This document shows positions 1 through 7,882 of a stretch of 43,153 nt of DNA, piece after piece; positions within the stretch are counted from its first letter, which is position 1, and each line of letters begins with the position of its first letter. The notes under the pieces are model-generated. The model searched no databases. It was not told the origin of the DNA and saw only the letters and a list, made by a program, of their open reading frames with translations. The translations under genes were made by a program, and so were the position numbers. The stretch comes from Clostridia bacterium (lineage in GTDB: Bacteria > Bacillota_A > Clostridia > Lachnospirales > Cellulosilyticaceae). Location of the stretch: NCBI GenBank assembly GCA_029239935.1, contig JARBTY010000010.1, forward strand, positions 1 through 43,153, in the 5' to 3' direction.

Positions 1-297
1 CCTCAATTTTACTTTTGCTGCCTCGGACATCTCCATATCTATATCCACATTATTGCCATCCATACGATAAGCATAATTTTGTTTGTCTATGTAAACCTGG
101 GGATTAATTTTATCAATCTTAATGTTGTTTATCCCTTTTTTATCTATTTCTTTCTCCAAAAAAACTTCAAATGCGACATCTTTCCTCTTATAGCCCGGTG
201 TGTCTTGATTACTTACATTATCACTAATTACACTATATTTGAGCATAGCAGCGTCAAGTACTTTATTCATTACATCTATATTTCCAAACAGCTCCAC
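1..297 (-). CDS. flgB: Flagellar basal-body rod protein FlgB, 5' part
   Basis: FlgB is a proximal rod subunit of the flagellar basal body, exported by the flagellar type III apparatus. Only the first 99 codons are in the window; the gene and presumably the rest of a flagellar operon run off the left edge. The frame opens with GTG at 297 behind a strong GGAGGGGGG site and is free of stops to base 1. The translation contains NVSNQDTPGYKRKDVAF, the conserved rod-protein N-terminal motif (NxxNxxTPGYK), and RMDGNNVDIDMEMSEAAK, matching the FlgB-type DGNNVD segment followed by E(M). It is preceded by a roughly 570-base leader with a c-di-GMP-I riboswitch and a terminator, so expression is probably set by c-di-GMP. 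Motifs are seen directly; the operon beyond the edge is inferred. Confidence 0.94.
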   Translation of the reverse strand, partial: MELFGNIDVMNKVLDAAMLKYSVISDNVSNQDTPGYKRKDVAFEVFLEKEIDKKGINNIKIDKINPQVYIDKQNYAYRMDGNNVDIDMEMSEAAKVKLR

Positions 298-513
298 TTA
301 AAAGCCCCCCTCCACTGCAAATTATCATATACGGCTTTAAATACTCTTTTCATTCAAGATAATACATCTTTCGTATTATAAATTCAATTATATATTTATA
401 TAGTGTATAAATCAATAAATATTACAAAGTAACCCACAAAAACACATGTTATATTTTGTCAAATTTTTAGTATTTCTATTATCCAACATGCCCCCCTCTC
501 ACTGGCACTATCC

Positions 514-550
514 CAAAAAAATAGAGCCATAGTGTAATACCATGACTCTA
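514..550 (-). terminator. Intrinsic terminator in the flgB leader (riboswitch expression platform)
   Basis: A 12-bp stem pairs 522-533 with 539-550 (two G-U pairs on the RNA strand) around a 5-base loop. On the minus strand it is followed by a run of seven T (514-521 region). It lies between the c-di-GMP aptamer and flgB, so it is the natural output of the riboswitch. By analogy with the flgB leader of Clostridioides difficile, ligand would be expected to favour termination; that direction is inference. Confidence 0.8.
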
Positions 551-722
551 CAATTCATACTTATATACATCACAATTAAAATACACCCTATAATTACCCC
601 ATAATTACACGTATCACAAAATCACACCTATAGAAATACTAAAGGCGGGTCTATATGTGGTGTGTAATTATATATGCAGTATAGTATATATTGTAATTAC
701 TCATATATTATAATTATATACA

Positions 723-800
723 TGGCAACCCGACTATCATAGTTATTAAAACCTTAGACTCGTGGCTTTGCGTCTCTACCTTTCGATAAATTTGCCTTTA
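723..800 (-). ncRNA. Cyclic-di-GMP-I (GEMM) riboswitch aptamer
   Basis: Read on the minus strand, the segment carries the hallmarks of the GEMM-I aptamer in order: a 5' GGCAAA, a UCGAAAGG hairpin with a GAAA tetraloop, the invariant GACGCAAAGCCACG, the tetraloop-receptor stretch GUCUAAGG, then AUGAUAGUCGGGUUGCC closing P1 against GGCAA. All key blocks are present and in the usual spacing. It lies about 430 bases upstream of flgB, with a terminator in between, so it should couple flagellar gene transcription to the second messenger c-di-GMP. Confidence 0.94.
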
Positions 801-835
801 AAACAGTTATAATATTTATTTTATAATTATGCATT

Positions 836-859
836 CATATGTAAAGATTATTACATATG
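836..859 (-). other. Inverted repeat in the 5' leader before the riboswitch
   Basis: CATATGTAA (836-844) and TTACATATG (851-859) are perfect 9-bp inverted copies around a 6-base spacer. It lies just downstream of the predicted start of transcription and before the aptamer, so it would form a 5'-terminal hairpin in the flgB leader RNA, or could be a dimeric protein site. Which of these holds cannot be told from sequence. Confidence 0.5.
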
Positions 860-875
860 ATAAATCTTCTCTAAT

Positions 876-903
876 AATATAACATACTGCATTATTTTGT
901 CAA
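876..903 (-). promoter_or_regulatory. Sigma-A-type promoter for the flgB leader
   Basis: On the minus strand a perfect -35 TTGACA (898-903) and a -10 TATATT (876-881) are 16 bases apart. Predicted transcription starts near 869, about 70 bases before the c-di-GMP aptamer. The match to the vegetative consensus is strong. Confidence 0.75.
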
Positions 904-1006
904 TATATCCATTAATAATAATAGAAATATTTTAAATATTATTCTTTTCAATAAAAAACAACGTTGTATTGTCTTATCTTGTTGTAAAATTAAGCATTTA
1001 TATATT

Positions 1007-1585
1007 TTATAGTAATACCCTCGTGAGGATATGTCCATAAACCGCTGTCCAGCTATCCAATAAAGCCACCAAGCAACTACTCCCTATAATGGGTATAATA
1101 TTTAGGACCTGCGTATTTGGCAGATGTGTTGTTTTAAGGGTATATATTCTCAAATTTGTTATCTCTAAATACAGTGCTGTGCCCAATATAATAACTGCCT
1201 GCAGTCCATAAACCAGTAGCGCAACCGCTACTCCCTTTACACCATAAACCATAATTGTACACGTTGTAGTAAAAGCGTAAGAAAAAACCATCACAAAAAG
1301 TGCTGCCATGCTGAGGGGTAAAGTGAAACTAAAAAAACCTAAAACCCATATGAGTGTCAGTTGTTTGATATAGCCATAGATACCCCCTATGAACCTCTCC
1401 ATTTTAAAAATCACTTCATTATCAGATAAGATATAATTGTTGAGCATCAAAAAAATTGTTCTATTATTGTCCTTGACATAAAGTGCATACAGACTACCGC
1501 ATATGATAGCGAGAACAAAAAGCACTGCTACAATGATGTCGTGGGTTAAATAGGACTTAAGCCTTGTACCATATTTTTTCTTCAT
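1007..1585 (-). CDS. spoIIM: Stage II sporulation protein M
   Basis: SpoIIM is a polytopic membrane protein of the SpoIID-SpoIIM-SpoIIP complex, which thins septal peptidoglycan and drives engulfment of the forespore. The 192-residue protein has a short basic N-terminus (MKKKYGTRLKSYLTHD) and four to five hydrophobic segments at about 15-35, 75-100, 110-137 and 160-180, the normal size and layout for the family. GGAGG lies 7 bases before the ATG at 1585. It follows nudF by 63 bases on the same strand; a spoIIM-nudF neighbourhood is also known in Bacillus. It would be expected to be mother-cell (sigma-E) expressed, but I could not find a convincing sigma-E promoter. Its presence argues that the organism forms endospores. 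Confidence 0.88.
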   Translation of the reverse strand: MKKKYGTRLKSYLTHDIIVAVLFVLAIICGSLYALYVKDNNRTIFLMLNNYILSDNEVIFKMERFIGGIYGYIKQLTLIWVLGFFSFTLPLSMAALFVMVFSYAFTTTCTIMVYGVKGVAVALLVYGLQAVIILGTALYLEITNLRIYTLKTTHLPNTQVLNIIPIIGSSCLVALLDSWTAVYGHILTRVLL

Positions 1586-1648
1586 GTGATATCCTCCATA
1601 AGAATTTATACCCTAAATCAAATTATGATACAAGCTGTTATTTTAGAA

Positions 1649-2173
1649 CTATTTGTTTAAAAAATGCTGAGCTGTCAAAATACCTACTATGGTTTTGCTA
1701 TCTTGAATCTCCCCTTCAAAAATCATATTGACCGCTTGTGATAGTGGATATTTTTCCAATGTAATGTATTCGTCTTCATCTAAATTCTGCTTTCCCTGCT
1801 TTAATTGTGTGGCTAAATAAAGGTGCAGCTTTTCATCACTAAAGCCAACCGCACTGAACATTGCACATATTTTTTCTATATGACCTGCTTTATAGCCCGT
1901 TTCTTCTTCAAGTTCTCTTACTGCACAATCATAAGGATCCTCTCCTCTTTCCAGTTTGCCTGCTGGAATTTCTAACAGTTCCCTATTATCCGCATTCCTA
2001 TATTGCCTTACCAAAATAATTTCATTGTTTTCCGTGATAGGGACAATCGCCGTAGCCCCATTATGCAAAACTAAATCCCATTTAGTTACCTTTCCTTTTT
2101 CAATCTCTATCGTATCCTCTGCTACATCAAAAATCTTTCCCTTATAGACTATCTCGCGGTTGATTAGTTTCAT
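1649..2173 (-). CDS. nudF: ADP-ribose pyrophosphatase, Nudix family
   Basis: Hydrolyses ADP-ribose to AMP and ribose-5-phosphate, a housekeeping clean-up reaction. The protein has a full Nudix box GX5EX7REUXEEXGU, read as GKLERGEDPYDCAVRELEEETGY, with the metal-binding RELEEE core, preceded by the ELLEIPAGK stretch typical of ADP-ribose pyrophosphatases. The frame stays open upstream to 2242, but ATG at 2173 is chosen because AGGAGG sits 7 bases before it and it gives the family start MKLINREIVYKGKIFDV (174 aa). It lies 10 bases after the proC stop, so the two are one transcription unit, with spoIIM behind. Confidence 0.9.
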   Translation of the reverse strand: MKLINREIVYKGKIFDVAEDTIEIEKGKVTKWDLVLHNGATAIVPITENNEIILVRQYRNADNRELLEIPAGKLERGEDPYDCAVRELEEETGYKAGHIEKICAMFSAVGFSDEKLHLYLATQLKQGKQNLDEDEYITLEKYPLSQAVNMIFEGEIQDSKTIVGILTAQHFLNK

Positions 2174-2183
2174 CACCTGCCTC

Positions 2184-2984
2184 CTATTCCCTTGCCATTT
2201 GATTGGCTTTATGATAACAAGCTTCCATACCTTTAATAACACTGTTTCTAAATCCTGCTGCTTCTAGTGCTGTAACTGCCTGTATGGTTGTTCCCCCTGG
2301 TGATGTAACCGCATCTTTTAGCTCTCCCGGATGCTTTTGAGTCTGCAGAACCATCTCACAAGCTCCTTTTATAGCCAAAGCCGACATTTCATAAGCCATC
2401 GTACGGGGCATACCAAAGCTTACAGCTGCATCCGCCATAGCCTCAATAAACATATAGGCATAAGCCGGAGAACTACCGGAAGTTGCCACTACCGCTGCCA
2501 TAAGTTTTTCGTCTACACGAATTGATTTCCCAAAACTATTAAAAAGCTCTAAAAAACCATCTATTTCTTCACAAGCGAACTCCCTTTCATGATAAGCATA
2601 CGCTGTTACCCCTTCTCCTATAAGAGCCGGGGTGTTAGGCATTGTCCGTATGATCTTAGTCTTATCACCAAGAAGACCTTTCATCATGTCAATGCTATAC
2701 CCTGGTGCTACAGTAATAACAACCTGCTCCTCTTTTAAATGGTTTTTAATTGCCTTGCAAACCTCTTGATAAAATTGTGGCTTTACAGATAAAACAATAT
2801 ATTTAACCTGCCCTATTAACTCTTCTAGCGTATTGCATAAGCTAATATTGCTATACGCCAAAAATTTGTCATAAGCAGCTTTATTATGATCATATACCGC
2901 TATTTTATCAAACTTACAATCGGCAATCGCTTTAGCCATGGCTCCGCCCATATTACCTATTCCAATAAACCCTATTTCTTTCAT
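2184..2984 (-). CDS. proC: Pyrroline-5-carboxylate reductase
   Basis: Last step of proline synthesis: NAD(P)H-dependent reduction of 1-pyrroline-5-carboxylate to L-proline in the cytosol. The 266-aa protein has the N-terminal Rossmann signature GFIGIGNMGGAM, the VKP segment after the fold (LSVKPQ), RTMPNTPALIGEG, and the C-terminal P5CR signature region from about residue 215 (HPGELKDAVTSPGGTT). Length is normal. First gene of the proC-nudF-spoIIM cluster; it is divergent from the NfeD gene across a spacer of about 140 bases. Confidence 0.95.
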   Translation of the reverse strand: MKEIGFIGIGNMGGAMAKAIADCKFDKIAVYDHNKAAYDKFLAYSNISLCNTLEELIGQVKYIVLSVKPQFYQEVCKAIKNHLKEEQVVITVAPGYSIDMMKGLLGDKTKIIRTMPNTPALIGEGVTAYAYHEREFACEEIDGFLELFNSFGKSIRVDEKLMAAVVATSGSSPAYAYMFIEAMADAAVSFGMPRTMAYEMSALAIKGACEMVLQTQKHPGELKDAVTSPGGTTIQAVTALEAAGFRNSVIKGMEACYHKANQMARE

Positions 2985-3122
2985 CTTGCCACTTCCTTCT
3001 TCAGTATTTTATATCGCCTATTATATCACCATACTTTCCCCTTGTGTTAATCTTTTAATAGGTTTATTCTTATATCTATGTTATACTTTAACTATAAATA
3101 TCACTCAAAAAGGGGGATTGCT

Positions 3123-3578
3123 ATGTGGATTTTATGGCTTATAGTAGGTATTGTCTTTAGTATTGCAGAAATGCTTTATAGTGGATTTTTTCTTATTTGG
3201 TTTGCAATAGGTGCCTTCTCTACCATAATTATTTCATTTTTTACTGAAAATGTCGTCTATCAAAGTATTGCCTTTCTATTTATTTCACTGACACTGCTCC
3301 TCACGCTCACTCGGTATTTTTCACAAAAATTCAATTCTAGTCACACAACACTTACTAATACAGATAGTTTAATTGGCCAAAAAGGTATTGTAACCACCGA
3401 TATAGGAAAGGATAGCTTTGAAAGCGGACTCGTTAAATTAGATGGAGAAATCTGGACTGCGTCATCCAAAAATGGTGAAATAATCAAAAAAGGTGCTGTT
3501 GTAGAAATCCATGAAATAAAGGGAGTTCGTATTATCGTATCTGAAATCAAAACCCAAGGAGGACTCCCCAATGATTAG
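3123..3578 (+). CDS. NfeD-family membrane protein (short form)
   Basis: NfeD proteins partner with SPFH/stomatin proteins encoded next to them. This 151-residue version has hydrophobic segments at about 2-20, 25-45 and 50-70, then a soluble C-terminal OB-fold-like domain (GQKGIVTTDI...GEIIKKGAVVEIHEIKGVRIIV), with no N-terminal ClpP-like protease domain. The open frame reaches back to 3078, but ATG at 3123 has AAAGGGGG upstream and begins directly with the first membrane helix. Its last 8 bases overlap the start of the SPFH gene, so translation is likely coupled. Function in this organism is not known beyond membrane organisation. Confidence 0.82.
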   Translation: MWILWLIVGIVFSIAEMLYSGFFLIWFAIGAFSTIIISFFTENVVYQSIAFLFISLTLLLTLTRYFSQKFNSSHTTLTNTDSLIGQKGIVTTDIGKDSFESGLVKLDGEIWTASSKNGEIIKKGAVVEIHEIKGVRIIVSEIKTQGGLPND

Positions 3579-4515
3579 TACTATCGTTATTTTTATTTTG
3601 TTAGTTTTTATACTGATTGTAAGTTTTAGTTCTATCAAAATCATCAGACAATCCACGGTAGGTATTGTTCTAAGACTTGGCAAATTCAGTCGCAAGGCCG
3701 AAATAGGTGTGAACTTTATCGTTCCTTTCATTGAACAGGTGTATAAAGTTGTAGATTTAAGAGAAGTGGTGATAGATTTCCCGCCACAACCTGTTATAAC
3801 GAAGGATAATGTTACCATGCAAATAGATACCGTTGTTTATTACAGAGTAACCGACCCCGTCTACTATATTTTTGAAATTGCCAATCCTATCAGTGCTATA
3901 GAAAATCTTACTGCCACTACACTTCGTAATATTATTGGTGATCTTGATTTGGATGAAACCCTCACTTCAAGGGATATTATCAATACCAAATTACGCGTCA
4001 TTCTAGATGAAGCTACCGATAAATGGGGAATTCGAGTTAATCGTGTAGAACTTAAAAACATTCTTCCACCCAAAGATATCCAAGAAGCTATGGAAAAACA
4101 AATGCGTGCTGAAAGACAAAGACGCGAGTCTGTTTTGACTGCTGAAGGACAAAAAAGAGCCGCCATATTACTTGCAGAAGGAGATAAAGAATCCACTATT
4201 TTAGGAGCAGAAGCTAAAAAAGAATCTCTTGTGAGATCTGCCGAAGGCCAGAAACAAGCAGATATTTTAAGAGCTGAAGGAGAAGCGGCAGCTATTATGA
4301 GTATCCAGCAAGCTAAAGCCGAAGGTATTAAAGCTGTATTTACTGCTATCAAAGAATCCGGTGTAGATGATAATATTCTTGCTATCCGTTCGATGGAAGC
4401 CCTTGAAAAAATCGCAGAAGGTGATTCCAGTAAACTCGTACTCCCTTCCGATGCTATCAATTTCTTAGGTACCTTTAAAGGCATCAAAGAAGTCATGTCT
4501 TCTCACAAAGAATAA
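3571..4515 (+). CDS. SPFH/band-7 (stomatin-like) membrane protein
   Basis: The 314-aa protein has one N-terminal membrane segment (about 1-20), an SPFH/band-7 domain (about 25-180, including GIVLRLGKFSRKAEIGVNFIVPF and LRNIIGDLDLDETLTSRDIIN), and a long Ala/Glu/Lys-rich helical stretch (about 180-255, RAERQRRESVLTAEG type) that oligomerises in stomatins. This is the stomatin/QmcA arrangement rather than flotillin. It overlaps the NfeD gene by 8 bases. The pair is thought to form ring or cage assemblies at the membrane, but a specific substrate cannot be assigned. Transcription ends at the hairpin just after the stop codon. Confidence 0.88.
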   Translation: MISTIVIFILLVFILIVSFSSIKIIRQSTVGIVLRLGKFSRKAEIGVNFIVPFIEQVYKVVDLREVVIDFPPQPVITKDNVTMQIDTVVYYRVTDPVYYIFEIANPISAIENLTATTLRNIIGDLDLDETLTSRDIINTKLRVILDEATDKWGIRVNRVELKNILPPKDIQEAMEKQMRAERQRRESVLTAEGQKRAAILLAEGDKESTILGAEAKKESLVRSAEGQKQADILRAEGEAAAIMSIQQAKAEGIKAVFTAIKESGVDDNILAIRSMEALEKIAEGDSSKLVLPSDAINFLGTFKGIKEVMSSHKE

Positions 4516-4552
4516 AATAAGGGCAGCCCAATGGGCTTGCCCTTATTTTATT
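4511..4552. terminator. Bidirectional terminator between the SPFH gene and purB
   Basis: A nearly perfect hairpin: 15 bp of AATAAAATAAGGGCA plus a 4-bp GCCC extension across a one-base bulge. The outer arm is A-rich on one side and T-rich on the other, so it can end transcription from the SPFH gene (plus) and purB (minus), whose stops lie at 4515 and 4557. Confidence 0.85.
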
Positions 4553-4556
4553 CTTT

Positions 4557-5987
4557 TTAAACTCTTACATTACCTTCTACCCCTAAAATGTCTTTATTCA
4601 TTTGTAATAATGGCTCAATAACATCCGCCATAAAATCTGTTACCTGCATAGCCGCACATCCAATAAAATTTTCTGGCTTTAATAGTTCATAAAGCTCTTC
4701 TTCTGTCATATTAAATGTACCATCTTTGATGATCCGCTCAATTAAATCATTAGGTCTTCCGTACTCCTTGACCTCTTTTGCAGCTTCCATAGAAAGCACC
4801 CTCACCTTTTCATGAAGTGCTTGTCTGTCTCCTCCGCGTTTAACACCTTCCATCAGTATCACTTCTGTGGCCATGAAAGGCAACTCTTCTTTAATGTGTT
4901 TTTCAATCACCTTTGGATAAACTACTAAACCTGATGCCACATTCAGATAAATTTCTAGTATTGCATCAATAGCTAGAAACGCCTCTGACACAGATATTCT
5001 TTTATTGGCACTATCATCTAATGTTCTTTCAAACCATTGAGTTGATGCAGTAATCGCTGGGTTTAAACTATCACAAATCACATAACGGGCAAGAGATGAG
5101 ATACGCTCTGTTCGCATGGGGTTACGTTTGTAAGCCATCGCTGAAGATCCAATCTGATTTTTTTCAAAAGGTTCTTCTACCTCTTTCAAATGCTGAAGGA
5201 TTCTTATATCATTGCTAAATTTATAGGCAGACTGAGCTATTTGGCTCAAAAGATTAAGCACCTGTGAATCAAATTTTCTTGTGTAAGTTTGTCCAGTAAC
5301 AGGATATACCTCCTCATAACCCAATTTATTAGCAATGGTTTGATCAAGTTTTTTGACTTTTTCATAATCACCTTCAAACAAAGTTAAAAAGGTGGCCTGA
5401 GTTCCAGTCGTCCCTTTTGCTCCCCTAAGCCGTTTCTTTTCAAGCAGTGCACTAATCTCCGTTACATCTAACCATAAATCCTGCATCCAAAGGGTAGCCC
5501 TTTTGCCCACTGTAGTAAGTTGCGCTGGCTGAAGATGGGTAAATCCAAGGGTAGGCAAATCTTTGTAATCCAATGCAAACTTAGATAATTTATCAATGAT
5601 GTTAATTAACTTTTTACGTATCACTTCTAGTGCTTCATACATAATGATGAGATCTGTATTATCCCCTACATAACAGCTTGTAGCTCCAAGATGTATAATA
5701 GGCATAGCTTTTGGTGCTTGCTCCCCATAAGCATGCACATGAGCCATAACATCATGGCGCACCTTGTTTTCCCAAGCTTCTGCTACTTCATAATTAATAT
5801 CTTCCATATACTTCTTAAGTTCTTCTACCTGCTCCACTGTAACATTTAACCCTAACTCATGTTGTGTCTCGGCCAATGTCACCCATAATTTTCTCCAAGT
5901 TTTAAACTTTTTCTCTTCTGAGAATAAATAAAGCATTTCTTTGCTAGCATATCTGCCCTCTAAAGGACTTTTATAGGAATTTCTCAT
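4557..5987 (-). CDS. purB: Adenylosuccinate lyase
   Basis: Catalyses two steps of purine synthesis: SAICAR to AICAR and adenylosuccinate to AMP, releasing fumarate each time. The 476-aa protein shows the fumarase/aspartase-superfamily signature GSSAMAYKRNP (the flexible catalytic loop), the TGQTY and LGATSCYVGDNTDL segments, and the N-terminus MRNSYKSPLEGRYAS common in adenylosuccinate lyases. The open frame extends six codons further to a TTG, but ATG at 5987 has AAAGGA nine bases upstream. It has its own promoter and two inverted PurR-type boxes, fitting purine control. It is separated from the upstream gene rny by a terminator. Confidence 0.95.
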   Translation of the reverse strand: MRNSYKSPLEGRYASKEMLYLFSEEKKFKTWRKLWVTLAETQHELGLNVTVEQVEELKKYMEDINYEVAEAWENKVRHDVMAHVHAYGEQAPKAMPIIHLGATSCYVGDNTDLIIMYEALEVIRKKLINIIDKLSKFALDYKDLPTLGFTHLQPAQLTTVGKRATLWMQDLWLDVTEISALLEKKRLRGAKGTTGTQATFLTLFEGDYEKVKKLDQTIANKLGYEEVYPVTGQTYTRKFDSQVLNLLSQIAQSAYKFSNDIRILQHLKEVEEPFEKNQIGSSAMAYKRNPMRTERISSLARYVICDSLNPAITASTQWFERTLDDSANKRISVSEAFLAIDAILEIYLNVASGLVVYPKVIEKHIKEELPFMATEVILMEGVKRGGDRQALHEKVRVLSMEAAKEVKEYGRPNDLIERIIKDGTFNMTEEELYELLKPENFIGCAAMQVTDFMADVIEPLLQMNKDILGVEGNVRV

Positions 5988-6023
5988 GTTATTTTTTCCT
6001 TTCAAAATAAATGTTATGACCTT

Positions 6024-6052
6024 ATTATATTAAAAAATGATCTATTTTACAA
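6024..6052 (-). promoter_or_regulatory. purB promoter
   Basis: Minus strand: -35 TTGTAA (6047-6052), 17-base spacer, perfect -10 TATAAT (6024-6029). Transcription would start about 30 bases before the purB ATG. Confidence 0.75.
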
Positions 6053-6055
6053 CTT

Positions 6056-6100
6056 TTATCGAACATTTATTTAAAAACAAGGTTATTTGTTCGGTATTTA
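6056..6100 (-). promoter_or_regulatory. Pair of inverted PurR-type boxes upstream of purB
   Basis: Read towards purB, a forward box ACCGAACAAA (core 6089-6094) is followed by an inverted box AATGTTCGAT (core 6060-6064). The Bacillus-type PurBox is AWWWCCGAACWWT, used as two divergent copies with conserved CGAA cores. The copies here have that orientation with about 26 bases between the CGAA cores, roughly the usual distance. They lie directly upstream of the -35 of purB. The assignment to PurR is inference from motif and target gene. Confidence 0.55.
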
Positions 6101-6112
6101 TTGCTAAAAGTA

Positions 6113-6145
6113 AAAGATAGCGATACTTTATGTATCGCTATCTTT
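6113..6145 (-). terminator. Terminator of rny
   Basis: Fourteen-bp perfect stem (6113-6126 with 6132-6145), 5-base loop, followed on the minus strand by a T-rich stretch. The stem includes the rny stop codon region and lies before the purB control region. Confidence 0.75.
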
Positions 6146-7712
6146 ATTTTGCATATTCGGTTGCTCTTGTTTCTCTGATGATACTCACTTTGATTTGTCC
6201 TGGGTATTCCAGATCATTTTCAATACGTTTAGTAACATCTCTTGCAAGTAGCACTAAACCATTATCATCTATTTCTTCAGGCACTACCATAATTCTAACT
6301 TCACGGCCTGCTTGAATAGCAAAAGATTTTTCCACACCTTTAAAAGATGTTGCAATTTCTTCTAATTTTTGAAGTCTCTTAATATAAGTTTCTAAAGTCT
6401 CTCTTCTTGCTCCAGGCCTTGCTGCTGAAATAGTATCTGCCGCCTGAATAATAACTGCTATTGCTGTTTCAGGTTCAATGTCTCCATGATGAGCTTCTAC
6501 TGCGTTAATAACAATAGGATTTTCTCCATACTTTCGACAGAGATTTCCACCAATACTTACGTGTGAACCTTCAACCTCATAATCAACCGATTTACCAATA
6601 TCATGCAGTAGTCCTGCCCGTTTAGCAATTCTAGTATCCAGTCCTAACTCAGCTGCAATAAGCCCCGCTAAGTTCGAAACTTCTATCGAATGTCTCAGAA
6701 CATTTTGTCCATAGCTTGTTCTAAATTTCATTTTTCCTAACAACCTAATAAGTTCTGGGTGAAGTCCATGTACACCTGTCTCAAATGTCGCAGCTTCCCC
6801 TTCTTCTCTAATGAGCACTTCTACTTCTTTTTTAGCCTTTTCTACCATTTCTTCAATACGTGCTGGATGAATACGTCCATCTACAATTAACTTTTCAAGT
6901 GCAACTCTGGCCACTTCTCTTCTTATAGGGTCAAAACCAGATAAAATAACTGCTTCTGGCGTATCATCTATAATAAGATCTATTCCTGTTAAGGTCTCAA
7001 GGGTACGAATATTGCGTCCCTCTCTGCCTATAATCCTTCCCTTCATCTCATCGTTTGGTAAAGGAACTACAGATACAGTAGTATCAACCACGTGGTCTAC
7101 CGCACATCTTTGGATAGCATTTGTTAAGATTTCTTTGGCTTTCTTATCTGCTTCTATTTTTGTCTTAGCTTCAATATCCTTAATTAATATCGCAGACTCA
7201 TGTCTAACTTCATCTTCAATTGTCCTTAAAAGATATTGCTTAGCTTCTGTTAAAGTAAGTCCTGATATTCTCTCTAGCTCATCTAAATGTTTTTTATGAA
7301 GAAGATCTATCTCAGTTTTTACTTTTTCAATACTATCAATTTTTTGTTGAAGATGTTCGTCTTTTTGCTCTAGAATAGACGTCTTTTTATCAAGTGTCTC
7401 TTCTTTATGCACTAACCTTTTTTCTAACTGCTGAAGTTCATTTCTTCGTTCTCTAACTTCTTTATCAAGTTCATTTTTAATACGAATATTTTCTTCTTTA
7501 GCTTCTAAAAGCATTTCTCTTTTTTTAGCTTCCCCAGTTTTTATAGCATCGTCTATAATTCTTCGTGATTTTTCTTCTGCAGACCCAATTTGTGCTTCAG
7601 CTATACGTTTTCTATAAAATATGCCGCTAGAAAAGGCTATTATTCCAACTAATATAACTACAATCAATCCAACTATTATAAATATTATTTCACCACTATT
7701 GATATTTACCAC
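6144..7712 (-). CDS. rny: Ribonuclease Y
   Basis: Membrane-anchored endoribonuclease that starts mRNA decay in many Firmicutes. The 522-aa protein has an N-terminal membrane helix (about 9-32), a long charged coiled coil (about 35-200), a KH RNA-binding domain ([26 protein letters not shown]) and an HD phosphohydrolase domain with the catalytic HDIGK motif and a further HHGD. Length is standard. The start is unclear: GTG at 7712 overlaps the only ribosome binding site, AGGGAGGTG, and no in-frame ATG follows nearby; an ATC at 7703 has ideal 8-base spacing from the GGGAGG, and a TTG occurs at codon 16. It has its own consensus promoter. Confidence 0.94.
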   Translation of the reverse strand: MVNINSGEIIFIIVGLIVVILVGIIAFSSGIFYRKRIAEAQIGSAEEKSRRIIDDAIKTGEAKKREMLLEAKEENIRIKNELDKEVRERRNELQQLEKRLVHKEETLDKKTSILEQKDEHLQQKIDSIEKVKTEIDLLHKKHLDELERISGLTLTEAKQYLLRTIEDEVRHESAILIKDIEAKTKIEADKKAKEILTNAIQRCAVDHVVDTTVSVVPLPNDEMKGRIIGREGRNIRTLETLTGIDLIIDDTPEAVILSGFDPIRREVARVALEKLIVDGRIHPARIEEMVEKAKKEVEVLIREEGEAATFETGVHGLHPELIRLLGKMKFRTSYGQNVLRHSIEVSNLAGLIAAELGLDTRIAKRAGLLHDIGKSVDYEVEGSHVSIGGNLCRKYGENPIVINAVEAHHGDIEPETAIAVIIQAADTISAARPGARRETLETYIKRLQKLEEIATSFKGVEKSFAIQAGREVRIMVVPEEIDDNGLVLLARDVTKRIENDLEYPGQIKVSIIRETRATEYAK

Positions 7713-7748
7713 CTCCCTGATTTTTAGCTATGTGCAAATAACAACATA

Positions 7749-7777
7749 ATTGTATAACTTTTTAAAAATACTGTCAA
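7749..7777 (-). promoter_or_regulatory. rny promoter
   Basis: Minus strand: perfect -35 TTGACA (7772-7777), 17-base spacer, -10 TACAAT (7749-7754). It lies about 40 bases before the rny start region. Confidence 0.8.
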
Positions 7778-7850
7778 GCATAGGGTGAGATATACCCTTA
7801 GAATATCTAAGACAAACTACACTTTTGTGCATGTTGCCACAGAATAACCT

Positions 7851-7882
7851 AAAAAAAAGATAGAGTTTCCTCTATCTTTTTT
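7851..7882 (-). terminator. Terminator of recA
   Basis: GATAGAG (7859-7865) pairs with CTCTATC (7870-7876) around a short loop, extended by flanking A and T runs; the minus strand ends in a run of eight T. It overlaps the recA stop. Confidence 0.85.

Noticed and set aside
79..381. Plus-strand open frame of 100 codons at the left edge
   Set aside because: It is antisense to flgB and its ribosome site, whose rod-protein motifs are clear; the plus-strand product is low-complexity hydrophobic sequence without a ribosome site.
1586..1648. Possible sigma-E promoter before spoIIM
   Set aside because: An ATAATTT/GTATAAAT pair is present, but the spacing is too short for the sigma-E consensus, so no promoter is claimed.
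3864..4496. Minus-strand frame of 210 codons inside the SPFH gene
   Set aside because: Shadow of the Ala/Glu-rich coiled-coil coding sequence; Ser/Ala-rich product with no family resemblance, no ribosome site.
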